In this document: in pieces, positions 44,800-56,365 of the stretch | How the letters are laid out: each line of letters opens with the position of its first letter | Numbering within the stretch: position 1 is the first letter of the stretch | DNA from: Pardosa pseudoannulata | Lineage: Eukaryota > Arthropoda > Arachnida > Araneae > Lycosidae | Reading direction: 5' to 3' | DNA length: 64,000 nucleotides | NCBI GenBank assembly: GCA_032207245.1 | Contig: CM063505.1 | Location: forward strand, 172,229,922 to 172,293,921 | Notes under the pieces: model-generated | Database searches by the model: none | The model's input: the letters and a program-made list of their open reading frames with translations, nothing else | Told to the model about the DNA's origin: nothing | Position numbers and translations under genes: made by a program

Positions 44800-46920
44800 T
44801 ATTGTACGCTTGTCTGTTATGAGAAAACGAACCAAATATCTGGCCTACCGAAGAAAAAGTGCTATCTTCGCTTGTTAGGGTGCCAAGATATTTTTCTTCT
44901 AGGAAATTATAGTCAAGGGAGAATTTATGGTTATATTAAACGTTTAACCAAAAAACAGAAAAAAAATTATAAAATCGATAATTTTTTGAGAAAATGTTTT
45001 AGAGCTTCCATTAAAGTTGCTTATTGCATGCACAAATTCGAAAAAAAACCCATCTCGTTCGGATGAAAATTTTTGTATTAATCAAATGTTTAGGTCGAAT
45101 TTTGAGTCTTTAAAAGAATTACTAGAAAAGCATTATGGAAATATATTTTTTAATTACACAGTTAAAAAGAAAATATTGTGGACTTTTCTATGATGCAAAA
45201 ACGTATCGAATAGAAGAATTAATGAAGTGTACAGAAAAATTTAAAAATCTGCTTCATAAAAATGTTTCAAAATAGACGTTTCGAAAAAAAATAGTAAAAA
45301 ATAATAAAAATCAGTATTTAAAAATAATTTTATTCTGAGACGGAGAAATAATCGGACTATATGATTCAGTCCGTCATTTTAGCTTAACTTCTTCTAGAGT
45401 GAACAGATGGTAATTTAAGAATATCGGAAATTCTCGGCAAACATAGCGCGGGCCGTTTAGGAGAGCGTCCTTGACAAGTACACTTTAAAGAGGAAAGAAA
45501 TTAGCGCTTTGAAGGTTTAATTAATATCTCCATTAATGTCTCAAGTAAATTTAAAGTACACAGCGACCTTCCTCTCCTCAAAAAGGTTCGAATGTACAAA
45601 ATTTCGGAATCTGAACAAAACTGTAGACGACGTTATGGGACATCAAACTTATAAACACTGTTCTTTACTGTATAGATAACTTAAAGACCTCAGCCTAGAT
45701 GAACTAATGAAAATAATATTTCCTATCTTATGCTCAAATTATTGCGCAAATCATTTTTAATATAAAATCAAAAGAGATCTTTCTATCTCTGAATCCTCTG
45801 AATTTGACACCTAGAAATCAAATTAAAGAATTTTCTTCTATAACTGGCTATCTGGCAAAATAAAATAATTGTACAAATGTTTAATACAGGTTATGAAGTG
45901 ATTTGGATCAATATAATAAAACTTTTAATTAAATTATTATAACAGTAATCGTGGCAATAAAAGTTTAGGATTCAAATCTAACCTCATGACATTTTATTTG
46001 TTAAATAGAGAAGACCTGAAAATGAGGAGTAGGAAAATTTAAGAGGGCCAGTGTGGGTTATATTGAATCACCAGACGAGATAAGCCGGGTGTCTCCAATC
46101 CTGACATTGAAATAAAATGGCTCTTTGTAAATATTTTATGGAGCCCTGGAGATCCTTTTGGACGTAGGGACACATGTATTCGGAAGTAGAAGGGGCAGTC
46201 TTCCCCTCGTGTTGTGGTTGGAATATTGCCGTTGTGGTATAAGTATTGCAGATTTATATCTTTAACGAATAAGATGTGAAGTACGAGTGGATCGGGACAG
46301 CCAATTTCAATGCTACAGAAAATGAAAATTCCAGGAGAAAATTGCTTGGTTTGTTTACTGGCGCCATCTATTCACTAATATATTATGATAGTTTTATATC
46401 AAAGTAATTGTGTAGGATCTTAGGTAGTTCTTGTATTATTTTATTTACATTTTTGACGATATTTTAAGTTAATTTTCTATTTTCTCCATTTTATTTTTTG
46501 TTACTTGAATTTTAAATTTTTCATCTTAATTTTGTTAGTTTTTCTCGTTTTAAGTTTATAAAATTAATTTTTTCTAAGAAATGAGCTTGAGAAGTGTTAA
46601 TATTTCTAATATTTTATTATATTTTAATAAAATTATTATATTTTAATATTTATATTTATTACTTTTATTTTTATTTTTATACTTTAATATTATATTTTAA
46701 CATTTTATAATATTTTATTTTATTTTTAATATTTATCTCTAATACTTCATTTACATTTTTGACAATTTTTAAAATTAATTTTTATTTTTAACTGTCAGTT
46801 TTATATTATCTTTTTTATTTCTTTATTATTTTAAGTTTTTAAAATCAATTTTTGCCATTAAAAACTTTATACCTCAAGCTGTCTATAATGGGCAGTAAAC
46901 AGCCTTATTTTTAAAGATAA
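44800..46920. other. AT-rich, no recognisable gene; T-rich duplicated tract at 46435-46870
   Basis: The Lys-rich frame at 44788-45066 and its continuation have no family resemblance. At 46435-46620 and 46745-46870 a T-rich sequence with TTTACATTTTTGAC.AT.TTTTAA repeats in the same order, a diverged duplication. TGGCGCCATCT occurs at 46359-46369. Confidence 0.4.
46359..46369 (-). promoter_or_regulatory. Possible CTCF-type site
   Basis: Second exact copy of TGGCGCCATCT (AGATGGCGC on the minus strand). Motif match only. Confidence 0.25.
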
Positions 46921-46929
46921 AAATATTGC

Positions 46930-47150
46930 TCTGAAAAAATGTTATTCAATATGATAATTTAGAAACTTACATTTTTCTATCAAAGAATATTCATAAGTTT
47001 AAATTTTACTATTCCCCTCAAAAGTATACAGCAATATTGAATAATTATTTCACTTTGTAAAAAGTGAAAAAGAATTCTTATTGAATATTCTTTGATAGAA
47101 AATTATAAGCTTCTAAATTACTATATTGAATGATATTTCAATGAGTAATT
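46930..47150. mobile_element. MITE-like inverted repeat
   Basis: Arms at 46938-46998 and 47078-47138 pair through TATTCAATAT, TAATTTAGAA.CTTA and TTTCTATCAAAGAATATTCA. The 80-nt spacer contains a small nested stem (TTTCACTTT/AAAGTGAAA). No coding sequence. Target duplication not resolved. Confidence 0.75.
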
Positions 47151-47154
47151 TTTT

Positions 47155-48360
47155 CATGCTTAAATCAAGCTATTTACCCATTATAATAAAGTGAGAACAA
47201 ACCATTGTTAATGATTTTAAAAAGTAAAAGATCGTACAAATAAAAACAAATAAATCTTATTTATTAGAGCTGCAATATGTGTGATCAAAATCTGTATTGA
47301 TTGATGTAATTTCTGTTGTGTTCACTTTCCATTGTTTAACATGGTGAATCCTCGACACGAGCTCACGATTACTTAAATAGGTTTAGTTACTTCATTAATG
47401 GCGCCAATAAACCAAGTAATTTCCCCCCTGACATAGTAGCACCAAAATTGGCTGTCCTGATCCACTTGTTGTGAAGGAAGATCAATAAATCAGAAATATC
47501 TAGTTCTATGATTGAACAAAAAGAAAAGGAAGGTGGAGCGAAACTACAACATAAAAATAAGGAGAGGAGAAGAAGAAGAGGTGGAAGAGAGCAGTTGCAA
47601 CCAGCCACCATTTTTGCTAGAGTCGTTCGTAGCAGTCTTAGGCCACAGAAGTGAGGTCTGAAGCCCCAGAAGTAAGAAGAGGTAGCGAGGAGCAGACTGA
47701 TGCCAAGCGGCAGTATTACTAGAGTTCTTCCTAGCTTGTCAGAGGCTACAGAAATAATTCGAAGGAAACATATGATTGTCGAGTAAAGAGAATCCGGTTC
47801 CTGAAAGTCCTCGTTTTCGTGTCTAGAAAACCACAGGTTCGATTTAGTGTAAAATTTGAGTCAATTCTGGCTCTCTCTTGTACTTATTCTCGAAATTGAG
47901 ATTATAGACTCCCAAGCCATGATGCAAATTGATTAATTTTTTAAAATGATAAATATTGTATGCTTTTAACCTTTATATAAAAATATATTTTAAAAATATA
48001 TTTTTTTGTGTAAATAAATTTGTTATTTTTTAATATTTAAATTGGTGTAGTTTTCTTAATGGAGTGGAATTCTTTTTATAAGTGAATAACTTTAGATGTA
48101 AAATTTTTCTCTTTAGAACTGTCTGTAGTTATAAAAACCTTGGGATCATAGAAATTATAAAAAATAAACACAACGCAATTAAATAATTTAAAATGTACTA
48201 ATAAAATACTCATAATCATACAATCTCAGCTAAATAGTAAAAATATAATAGATTTTTGGAGACACTACACGACAATACATGAACTCACAAAAACATTCTC
48301 AGTGAATTTTATCTTTCTAATACCCGTTAAAAACAGTTATATGACTTGCACTTTTGTAAA
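47155..48360. other. No recognisable gene; purine-rich tract at 47510-47600
   Basis: A purine-rich stretch (GGAGAGGAGAAGAAGAAGAG) stands out. No domain or bounded element was seen. Confidence 0.4.
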
Positions 48361-48366
48361 GACTTA

Positions 48367-49108
48367 TGTGACGACTTCAGTGTTCTTGAGTGAGAAGTAG
48401 CCTGAAGAAGGATCGAAGTCACAATAGAATTGGAAATCACTTTTATTTTCTGGAGTAAATACTATTTTTATGCACAGGAATTCTAATCTCCCAAAACAAG
48501 TCGAAAAGTAAAAGAATGGCTCTTGCATAACATTTCCATGACGATCACAGTCGGAAAAAAAAAAGATTAAATAATCTCACAAAACGGGGAGGCTCTTCCA
48601 GGGTGCAATGCAAACCCAATCTATCCTCCGTTCGGTATCCGAGACCCTGCCGTTCCTTATATGAGCGGACTTTACAAGTCTCCAGAACTCAATCACTAAA
48701 AAGCTGGCTCCGGTCAAAAATCCCGGAAGCCTCCACGAGGTCAAAGCACCTCCGTAAAAAATCTCAAAAAGCCCCGAGTTGCAAAATTCTAGGCTTTTTA
48801 TACCTGGGAGTCAGTTACGGTCCCGCCAACCGTTTTTCGGTCAGTTACGATTCCAGTTACCTGAGAACTTCAGCTAAGGTTACAGCTAGTTTTTTAGTTG
48901 AATTCTCATTCGCTAGCTGTCCCGATTACGGCTTCTCCAGGCAATCCTCAGGGGCCATTACCGCAACCGATCAGGGACATGACGCCTATTCAACTGAACT
49001 GTCAACATCCCAGACACTCTGTCACCTCGCTATTAGAACCTGTCGGAATAGGAGGTTTCAAATCAGCTGATTTCGGTAGTTAGTTCTGGACAAAGGAGGG
49101 TCTTCACA
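48367..49108 (-). mobile_element. Solo LTR with perfect 5-bp target duplication
   Basis: On the minus strand this 742-bp unit starts TGTGAAGACCCTCC and ends GAAGTCGTCACA, i.e. TG...CA. It carries a TATA box (GGTATAAAAAG complement at 48794-48803) and, downstream, AATAAA (complement of 48442-48447). ACTTA flanks it exactly at 48362-48366 and 49109-49113. There is no internal retroelement sequence on either side, so it is a solo LTR. The same LTR lies in opposite orientation at 49517. Confidence 0.9.
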
Positions 49109-49516
49109 ACTTATAAATATAGCTACAGATTTCAACCGATTCGTACAAGTATACCACATTTTACATAACATTCATTCAGGCATGGAACATTTCACAGTGA
49201 TTTTTTAAGTGCGCAATGCCAATATCATAAAACGTCTTGTTGATAACATTTCTTCTAAAAACATTCTTGTAATCATTACTTTAAATTGAAATGTTTTCAT
49301 TACAAAAACTGTTCAATAGGTAACAAAACTTACTTTATTGTCGTGAATCTAATCATCACAGTAACTTCTGTAGAATATATGAAATGTATCTGTATTAGCA
49401 ACAGTAATCAGTGGATGACACAGACGATAAGATATGACAGAGCTTCACGTGCCTAATTATAAGCCTGTTTTGTTTCGTTTACCACCTGCAGTTAATCATC
49501 ACTATAATGTAAAGAC
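49109..49516. other. Spacer between opposed solo LTRs
   Basis: About 400 bp of AT-rich sequence with no gag/pol trace. Nothing else recognised. Confidence 0.5.
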
Positions 49517-50991
49517 TATGAAGCCTCCCCTTTGTTCAGAGCACGAGCCAAATCAGCTGATCATAAATCCCACCTGTTGACCAGTTTACAATGGCATGGC
49601 GTCTCAGAGTCTGGGATGTTGACAGTTCGATTAAATAGGCGTTATGCTCCTCGGTAGATGAGGCCAGAGGATTGCTCCGAGTTTCCAGAATCGGGACAGC
49701 CAGCGAATGAGGATTCAGCTAAAAAACTGTAACCTTAGTTGGAGTTCTCAAGTAACTGGATCTTAACTGACCAAAATAAAACAGTTGGTGGGACCGTAAC
49801 TGACCCCCAGGTATAAAAAGTCCACAATTTTGCGACTCGGGACTTTTCGACATTTTTTTACGTAGGTGCTTTGACCTCATGGAGGCTTTCGCGTCTTTTG
49901 ACCGGAGACAGCTTTCTAGTGATTACCCAGATAGCATGCATACTTGCAGCAAGTTTGATTTTTTCTGGATAATATCTTGTCATAACAAATTTGACGCCAC
50001 AAACTTGCAGCAAAACTCCTGCAAGTTAGACGGAGCATAAAGCGACCACTCATTTGAAAGCAATTTTGCTGCAAAACTGTGGCAATCTTGTTATGACAAA
50101 TTTGGAGCAAGCAAAAATTTACATTATTGCATAAGAGTTAAGACAACGAGCGCATGCGCAAACGTTTCCCGGCCAAAGACAAAAATGACAACATGGCAGA
50201 AACACCATTCCGCAAGCTGCTATGGATCTTTTAAAATGCATTTATTATTTTAATTATTCAAGTGAGGTTACTTTTTAAAGTAGCATTTCTCTATAATTTG
50301 CAACTATCTAAAATTTCTAATAAATTAAATAGATGTGTTAATTCTATTAGTTCACTAAGCAATGTTTTCGTTTTCATGCACGTGTATTGGGCCATGTTAA
50401 ACCCATGTTGAAAATTTTAACTTTTAAGTGATTTTTTTCTCAACTTTTTTCAACCGTGGTTTGCAATGAACTTGTTGCAAGTTTGATATGACAAGATTGT
50501 AGCAAACTTACACAACAAGTGTACTGTAACTTGCATGACAAGGTTGCTGCAAGTTGGAGGTATGGTGACTTCGAAGTTTGCGTAGACTTGCTGCAGTCTT
50601 GTTTCAAACTTGCACACTTGTCATGCAGAACTTGCTGCAAGTTTGCAGGCTTGCAAAGCAAGAGTGCTGCAAGTTTGCTGCAAACAAAATTTGCTATCTG
50701 GGTAAATTCAGGAGTCTCTGATAACGAAGGGTGGATAAATTGGGTTTTGATTGCACTCTGGAAAAGCCTCTCCACCGGTGTGAGATTATTTAATCTCTTT
50801 TCATTCAACTGTGATCGTCGGGAGGATGTTATGCAGGCGACAATCCTTTGCATTTCGACTTGTTTTGGGAGATTAGAATCCCCTTGTATATAGCCGTATT
50901 TACTCAAGAAATAAAAGTGATTTACAATTTTATCGTGACTGTGATCCTTCGTCACGCTACCTCTTCACTCGAGAACATTGAAGTCGTCACA
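49517..50991 (+). mobile_element. Second solo LTR of the same family, interrupted
   Basis: Excluding a 777-bp insertion it is about 700 bp and aligns in inverse with 48367-49108. It starts TATGAAGCC (original TG mutated), has GTATAAAAAG at 49811-49820 and AATAAA at 50910-50915, and ends GAAGTCGTCACA at 50991. The flanks (AAAGAC and AGCCAT) do not form a clear target duplication. The insertion at 49926-50702 is younger than the LTR. Confidence 0.85.
49926..50702. mobile_element. 777-bp DNA element with subterminal repeats, inside the LTR
   Basis: Ends CCCAGATAGCA (left) and the inverse TTGCTATCTGGG (right) are flanked by TA at 49924-49925 and 50703-50704. Both subterminal regions are packed with short words such as TTGCAGCAAG, TTGCTGCAAG and CAAACTTGC in both orientations, perhaps fifteen in all. 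The centre (about 50120-50450) is unlike the ends. No transposase was seen, so it is non-autonomous. The superfamily is unknown. Confidence 0.8.
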
Positions 50992-51639
50992 AGCCATATA
51001 TCGTTGGTTAAGTACAGAACGTTTCACTATTGTAGCAATCGGAAACAATAAGAGAATGAGACATAACATGCATAACTCACCTCGCTTATTATCGCTATCT
51101 TTTCGCGCCGAAATGAAGTCACATCGAAGTAATGGATCGACAATAGTGTTAGTCACCTGCATTGAAGAGAGCCAATCTAATAACCTAAACACATTTAATT
51201 ATTCAAAATTATTTACAGGAATATATACAGACATTTTAGTATTAACATGAGCGATGTTGCTGTCACACCACTCATCGTCCAAATCTTTTTTTAGAGCAGT
51301 TTACTTTTCAAGTCTCTTTGTTCTATCAGAGTTGAGTAGTTTCAGTAGAAGTGGAAGTGCTTTTCGTGACAACTAAAGAATATCGTATATATTATACCAC
51401 GCCTACCGTAGACTCCTGATATCGCACCATACGATTTTCCAGCTTGACTGAAGCTTCTTTAAATACAAGAACGGAGAAGTGAATCCTTCTAATTTTGAAA
51501 AGGAATGACAATGCACACTTTGAATTTGCAACTTTCAGAACCAGAAAGTATGCTTCAGTAGCACACCATGCTTATCCAACATGCAATCTGACATCAACAT
51601 GTTTTCAAGTCTTCCAAACTTTAGCAACCTCGGTTTTTT

Positions 51640-52545
51640 TATATGGAATACAATTACCAGTCTATCTACGTCAATAACATTAACGATTTTCTAATATTCC
51701 CTTAAAAACAAAAGTAAAATGCATTCTACATATAAGAATATTATTTAAAAAAAAATGTTTTCTGGAGCATATGTGGAATACAATTACCAGTCTATATTCG
51801 TCAATAATATTGACAATTTTCTAAAAACAAAAAAAAAATTAAAATCAAAAAACATTTTTCTTAAAAACAAAAGTAAAATGCATTCTACATATAAGAATAT
51901 TATTTAAAAAAAAACGTTTTCTGGAGCATATGTGGAATACAATTACCAGTCTATCTTCGTCAATAATATTAACAATTTTCTAAAAACAAAAAAAAACTTA
52001 AAAACAAAAAAATTTCCTAAAAAACAAAAGTAAAATACATTCTACGTATAAGAATATTACTAAAAAAACGTTTTCTGGAGCATATATGAAACACAATTAC
52101 CAGTCTATCTTCGTCAATAATATTAACGATTTTCTAAAAACAAAAAAAAAACTTAAAATCAAAATATATTTTCCTTAAAAACAAAAGTAAAATGCATTCT
52201 ACATATAAGAATATTATTAAAAAAAGTGTTTTCTGGAGCATGTATGAAATACAATTACCAGTCTATCTTCCTCAAAAATATTAACGATTTTCTAAAAACA
52301 AAAAAAAAATTAAAATCAAAAAACATTTTTCTTAAAAACAAAAGTAAAATGCATTCTATATATAAGAATATTATTAAAAAAAGCGTTTTCTGGAGCATAT
52401 ATGAAATACAATTACCAGTCTATCTTCGTCAAAAGTATTAACAATTTTCTAAAAACAAAAAATTTCCTTAAAAACAAAAGTAAAATGCATTCTACATATA
52501 ATATAAGAATATTATTAAAAAACGTTTTTTGGAGCATTTTTATTA
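51640..52545 (+). repeat. Tandem satellite, about six units of 130-160 bp
   Basis: Each unit contains ACAATTACCAGTCTAT, TCGTCAATAATATTAAC, A-rich spacer, ACAAAAGTAAAATGCATTCT, ATAAGAATATTA and TTTTCTGGAGCATAT. Units start near 51640, 51774, 51932, 52085, 52243 and 52400. Length differences come from the A-rich spacer. The + frame across it is repeat translated, not a gene. Confidence 0.95.
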
Positions 52546-52549
52546 CATC

Positions 52550-53730
52550 CCTTTTTTGCAAGAAAAAAAATTAAAGAAAGGGGAAATTATTATAGTATTT
52601 TTAATTTCTCCTCAATAGTTTGAATTAATGAATATATATATAACATACTTATGCATGAATCAGGATAACTGTTTTCAAAATTTGCAATTTTCATCCTTGA
52701 TGGAATTATTATAAATTTAGAAAAAAAAAGATAAAACCTTTTTTTTCTATTCGAATTATTCAGACCATTTATATTCGCTAAGTACGATTAAATTTTATCG
52801 ATAAACAGCTATCCTTTTCTCGAGGGAATTCCACTAAAAGAATATTTCTTAAACAAGTTTTATAATGTACAAGGAGATTTGAATTTCGTTTCTCAACTCA
52901 TAAAAAGGGGTATTTGAGTAACAAATGAACATGCATAAATGTTTACATTATGAAACAAAAATAAACGCAAAAAATCTGTATTTAAAATCAAATATAAGGC
53001 AATAATTTTTTATAAATGAAAGAATATTTCCTCAAGAAAAAACTATTTACTTTCGCTCTTAGGATTCTGACTCGACAAATGCATCACAAGTGGGGATTTT
53101 TATTCCGTTCTTTCTAGGAACTCAAATCTGTTCCATTTATTTTGATAAAATAACCCTTCGTTCAAAGAATTGGGAAAACAAACCATAAGCAACAATCATT
53201 TTCTGATTTGACAAGAACTGGTTTAACGACATTCTCTCTATGCACGGCTCATGTATTTTTATCTTTTTACCACGAAAAAAGCAAGTAAGAAGATCAATAG
53301 CTACAAGTTGTTCATATTTCATTTTGTATGTAAAATTACACAATAAAAGAAACGCTTTAAATCACATATAGTTATTTGAAGTTTTCTGACATTCCCTGGG
53401 GTTTAACAAAATCCAGCCTTGCGAAATGTTATCTTATGAGTAAACATTGTACTAATAGTTCTTTGGAAAAACAGCTTTAGATTTACTATCAGTAGAAATG
53501 CTCAGAAAGGAATCGAATTATTTTCAAATTGACCCGACTTGTGCATACGTATAAAACATGTATGTGTGTGTGTTTATATATATGGACGGGTAATGGGGTA
53601 TGCAGCATTATGGTCAATATTATAGTACACAAAGACTACTTACCAACTAACACCTACTTACATTCGATTCCAAACCACTGCAGACGTTTATGTCGAAAAA
53701 CATGATTCGAAACCATAAATTTCGATACCA
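52550..53730. other. AT-rich, no recognisable gene
   Basis: Nothing here resembles a domain or a bounded element. A short TG/TA microsatellite lies at about 53555-53582. Confidence 0.4.
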
Positions 53731-53734
53731 ACAA

Positions 53735-53915
53735 GCCGAACAATGGTCAAATGGTAGAGCGCTGCTCTTCGGTATCAGAGTTCGCGGATTCGAATTCTGC
53801 TGCTAGCATGAATGTTCTTAGCCATTCAAAATCGGCTGTTAGCAGAAGGTCCTGGTCTCATTAGAACTCGTGAGCAAATCAGTAGACTGTAGCGCTCCAA
53901 ACCAAACCAAACCGA
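53735..53915 (+). mobile_element. tRNA-derived SINE, copy 1
   Basis: The head reads GCCGAACAATGGTCAAATGG, then TAGAGCGCTGC (A box), then GCGGATTCGAATTCTGC (B box) at tRNA-like spacing. A body with CAAAATCGGCT follows, and a tail of CCAAA repeats. The second copy at 54638 has the same order of blocks. Confidence 0.85.
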
Positions 53916-54210
53916 TACCAAACGGTGTATCTTACTTGGACAACCATCACCTATAAAAGTGTGCATGTATATGTGCTTATATACATATATGTATATATAT
54001 GTGTGTGTGTTTGATATTAAAAGTTTATCTTAAACGCAACTCAATTATTTTCTACAATTTCAATTCTTTATCACAATGATGAAAAGATCCTCAATGCCAG
54101 AGCGTAATTACTTCCATTTCCTTAAGAATTAATATCCTTAACTTGCAATTCTTTCCGTTTGTTCCATGTGACTCTCGCGAGATCTGTATAAATCACCGGA
54201 ACCTTTAGCC

Positions 54211-54423
54211 GTGACTAGTATGAATCGTAGATATGACGTAGTATTAATCTGGCAGCATAAAGACACAAACATGCTGAAGAAGATGATTCCTTTAGTCTCA
54301 TGTATCTCGCGCGAAGACGAAAATGAAAATTCCTGTCATATCGTGACAACTATCTTGTTAAAAGAAAATTCTATTTGGAGAATCTATTATACCAGGAATG
54401 CATTCATCAAGAGTCGCAAGCAG
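54211..54423 (+). CDS. Candidate exon of unknown protein, first of two
   Basis: The frame (MNRRYDVVLIWQHKDTNMLK from 54220, or from 54211 with two more residues) runs to AFIKSRKQ, where CAG|GTTAGT gives a good splice donor at 54424. It ends in phase 0, which fits the candidate exon at 54876. I do not recognise the protein. It may be chance; the two SINE copies lie nearby. Confidence 0.2.
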
Positions 54424-54637
54424 GTTAGTCATTATTGACTCATCATTCATGACTTCTATCCCAGTGTGCAAATAAATATAAATTGAACCAATCCACTTAA
54501 AGACATTTGCCTCTGTCACTTTTAATTACCAGTACCCTGAGCAACAGTTTACTTCTCCAAGCTTCAATTTAGTATTATTCGTCAAAGACTCAGTTTGTTT
54601 CACCCCATAGATCGATTTCTTCGATGATCCCATTTCA

Positions 54638-54819
54638 GCTGAACAATGGCCGAATAGGTAGAGAGCTGCTCTTGGTAACGGAATTCCTAGGTTTGAATCA
54701 CACGGTTGTCAGGATGCTCGTAGCTGTTCGAAATCGGCTTTAATCAGTAGGTCCCGTTTTCTTTATCCCTCGTGTAACAAAAAAGTAGACCGTAGCTCTC
54801 CAATCAACCAACCAACCCA
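54638..54819 (+). mobile_element. tRNA-derived SINE, copy 2
   Basis: The blocks are GCTGAACAATGGCCGAATAG (A-box region), TAGGTTTGAATCAC (B box, about 54689-54702), GTTCGAAATCGGCTTTAATC in the body and a CCAA-repeat tail. It differs from copy 1 by many substitutions, so both are old. Confidence 0.85.
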
Positions 54820-54875
54820 TTTCAAGCAAACATATTTATTTCACAAATTCGAACAAATGCAATTAATCCTTGCAG

Positions 54876-55058
54876 TCAACGACGGTTGAAGCCAGAATAC
54901 ACTATGCTTCAAGCACTAGCATAAACAAACGTTTAAAAAATCAAAATAACGAGAAATCATTTGCAGATGATACCCATGGCGCCATCTATGACAAAAATAT
55001 AAGCATCACAATTCCCAATGCAGCACAGTATCGTGTTAGATGTAATTTCAAATATAAG
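54876..55058 (+). CDS. Candidate exon of unknown protein, second of two
   Basis: Preceded by TTAATCCTTGCAG (acceptor) and followed by AAG|GTAGTC (weak donor). The 61 codons are open in phase 0: STTVEARIHYASSTSINKRL, then GAIYDKNISITIPNAAQYRV. Unrecognised. It contains the third TGGCGCCATCT. Low confidence that it is transcribed. Confidence 0.2.
54977..54987 (-). promoter_or_regulatory. Possible CTCF-type site
   Basis: Third exact copy of TGGCGCCATCT. It overlaps the candidate exon. Motif match only. Confidence 0.2.
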
Positions 55059-55099
55059 GTAGTCCAGTACAAAAATATAAATGAAGAAAATAATCAATA

Positions 55100-56360
55100 A
55101 ACATTAAGCAGTTACAATCAATATTTTTTTTAATAAAGCCGAATATACATTATAATATAACAATAATATTTATCTTTTATTTGTATACCGTCTATACGGA
55201 ATATTCTAAACATAAATAGAGCATCTAGAGTAGGCCATTAACAGCAGAAAAGATGCAGAAATTGCTATAAAACTGTAAACAGGAACTTGCTTAGCGGAGC
55301 ATTAAATAGAATTCTTATTTGAATTCGAATAACAATTTGTATCTCTTATTGCCGCCAGCCAAACTAACAAAACCACTGCTAATCGCTTCCGTAACATAAT
55401 CCCTTGGGAACTATTTTTGGTTACGGTAACGCAATCATTTCTGTCCCTAGCTGCTATATTTTCATCCTTTTTCCAATCAATATTGTGCATAATATATTGA
55501 GAAACGCATCATTATTTACATATCCTCTCCCGGAAAATCCGGGGATATGCGTGTTTCTGTTATTTTCTGTGGAATTATGTCGAATACTTCAAATAAATTT
55601 CCCAAAATCATGCGACAGAAATTTACGTCACTATGCAGTTGCTTCACTTCTAATGTGTGACGAATTAATTTGTGTCCAAATAAAAATAATAATTGTTCTT
55701 CTAACTATCACCAGTAATAAAAATTACACAAAGATATATTGCTTTTTTTTATTTATTTTGCTCTCAGATTAACATGTAAATTTGCATGATAATGGGTATT
55801 TCCATCATACTGTTTTTTAATTATTTTATACTATATATTTATGCTAGGAATTTTTAAACATTTTTCCTTTGATCTAGAGCATAAAATATATCACCCTGAT
55901 TTATTTCACAAAAAAGAAAAAGTCATGCAAAGGAGGGTTAAAAATATTAAAGATTATTAACTGGAAACACATAGCATCAATAGACTTTTGTCGTCTATGA
56001 TGTAGTGCCGATAGTGTACTTCAGGAAAAACAGATCTTTAGATAATATACATTTACATCTTACATTATTTACAGGAACTAATACAATGCATTAGCACAGC
56101 AAACAGCATCGCTCACATTCCCATTACCAAATAGAATGATCTTACATGCTGCCAGATGCAACAGATACATTTTACATTTGCCAGATGCAACAGATGCATT
56201 TTACATTTCAATAAATGAGTGGCTTGACGCTAGAGCCGCTACAGACTTCGATGGAAAAACCTCATTGTGACGGTTTCGCTCAAGGCAATGGTACCAAGAA
56301 CAACACAACAATAAAATACATAAAGCGTATTCATAAATTTCAGTATTAAATTAATTATTT
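55100..56360. other. AT-rich, no recognisable gene
   Basis: A 122-codon hydrophobic frame at 55404-55772 has no start context, domain or splice logic that I can support. A short duplication TTACATTTGCCAGATGCAAC / CCAGATGCAACAGATGCATT lies at about 56150-56210. Confidence 0.4.
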
Positions 56361-56365
56361 ATATA

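Noticed and set aside
44788..45300. Lys-rich frame following the mariner-like element
   Set aside because: A-rich sequence translated. I briefly considered a ribosomal or retrotransposon protein but found no motif, and the frame breaks at 45066.
45440..45590. Possible inverted repeat around AGTACACTTTAAA
   Set aside because: Only about a dozen bases pair well and the rest needs too many gaps.
50440..50955. 171-codon minus-strand frame rich in Leu, Cys and Gln
   Set aside because: It is the subterminal TTGCAGCAAG word array of the 777-bp element read as protein, running on into LTR sequence.
48367..50991. Foldback DNA transposon with ~740-bp inverted arms
   Set aside because: The left arm alone is flanked by an exact 5-bp duplication, begins TG and ends CA in LTR sense, and has TATA and polyadenylation signals, so two solo LTRs explain it better.
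51640..52545. CRISPR-like array of repeats and spacers
   Set aside because: The units are tandem with diverged A-rich filler, not short identical repeats with unique spacers, and the DNA is eukaryotic.
53735..53815. Functional tRNA gene
   Set aside because: A- and B-box words are present, but the acceptor stem does not pair and the same body plus CCAAA tail recurs at 54638, so it is a SINE.
55404..55772. 122-codon hydrophobic frame
   Set aside because: No domain, start context or splice sites; T-rich DNA readily gives such hydrophobic frames.
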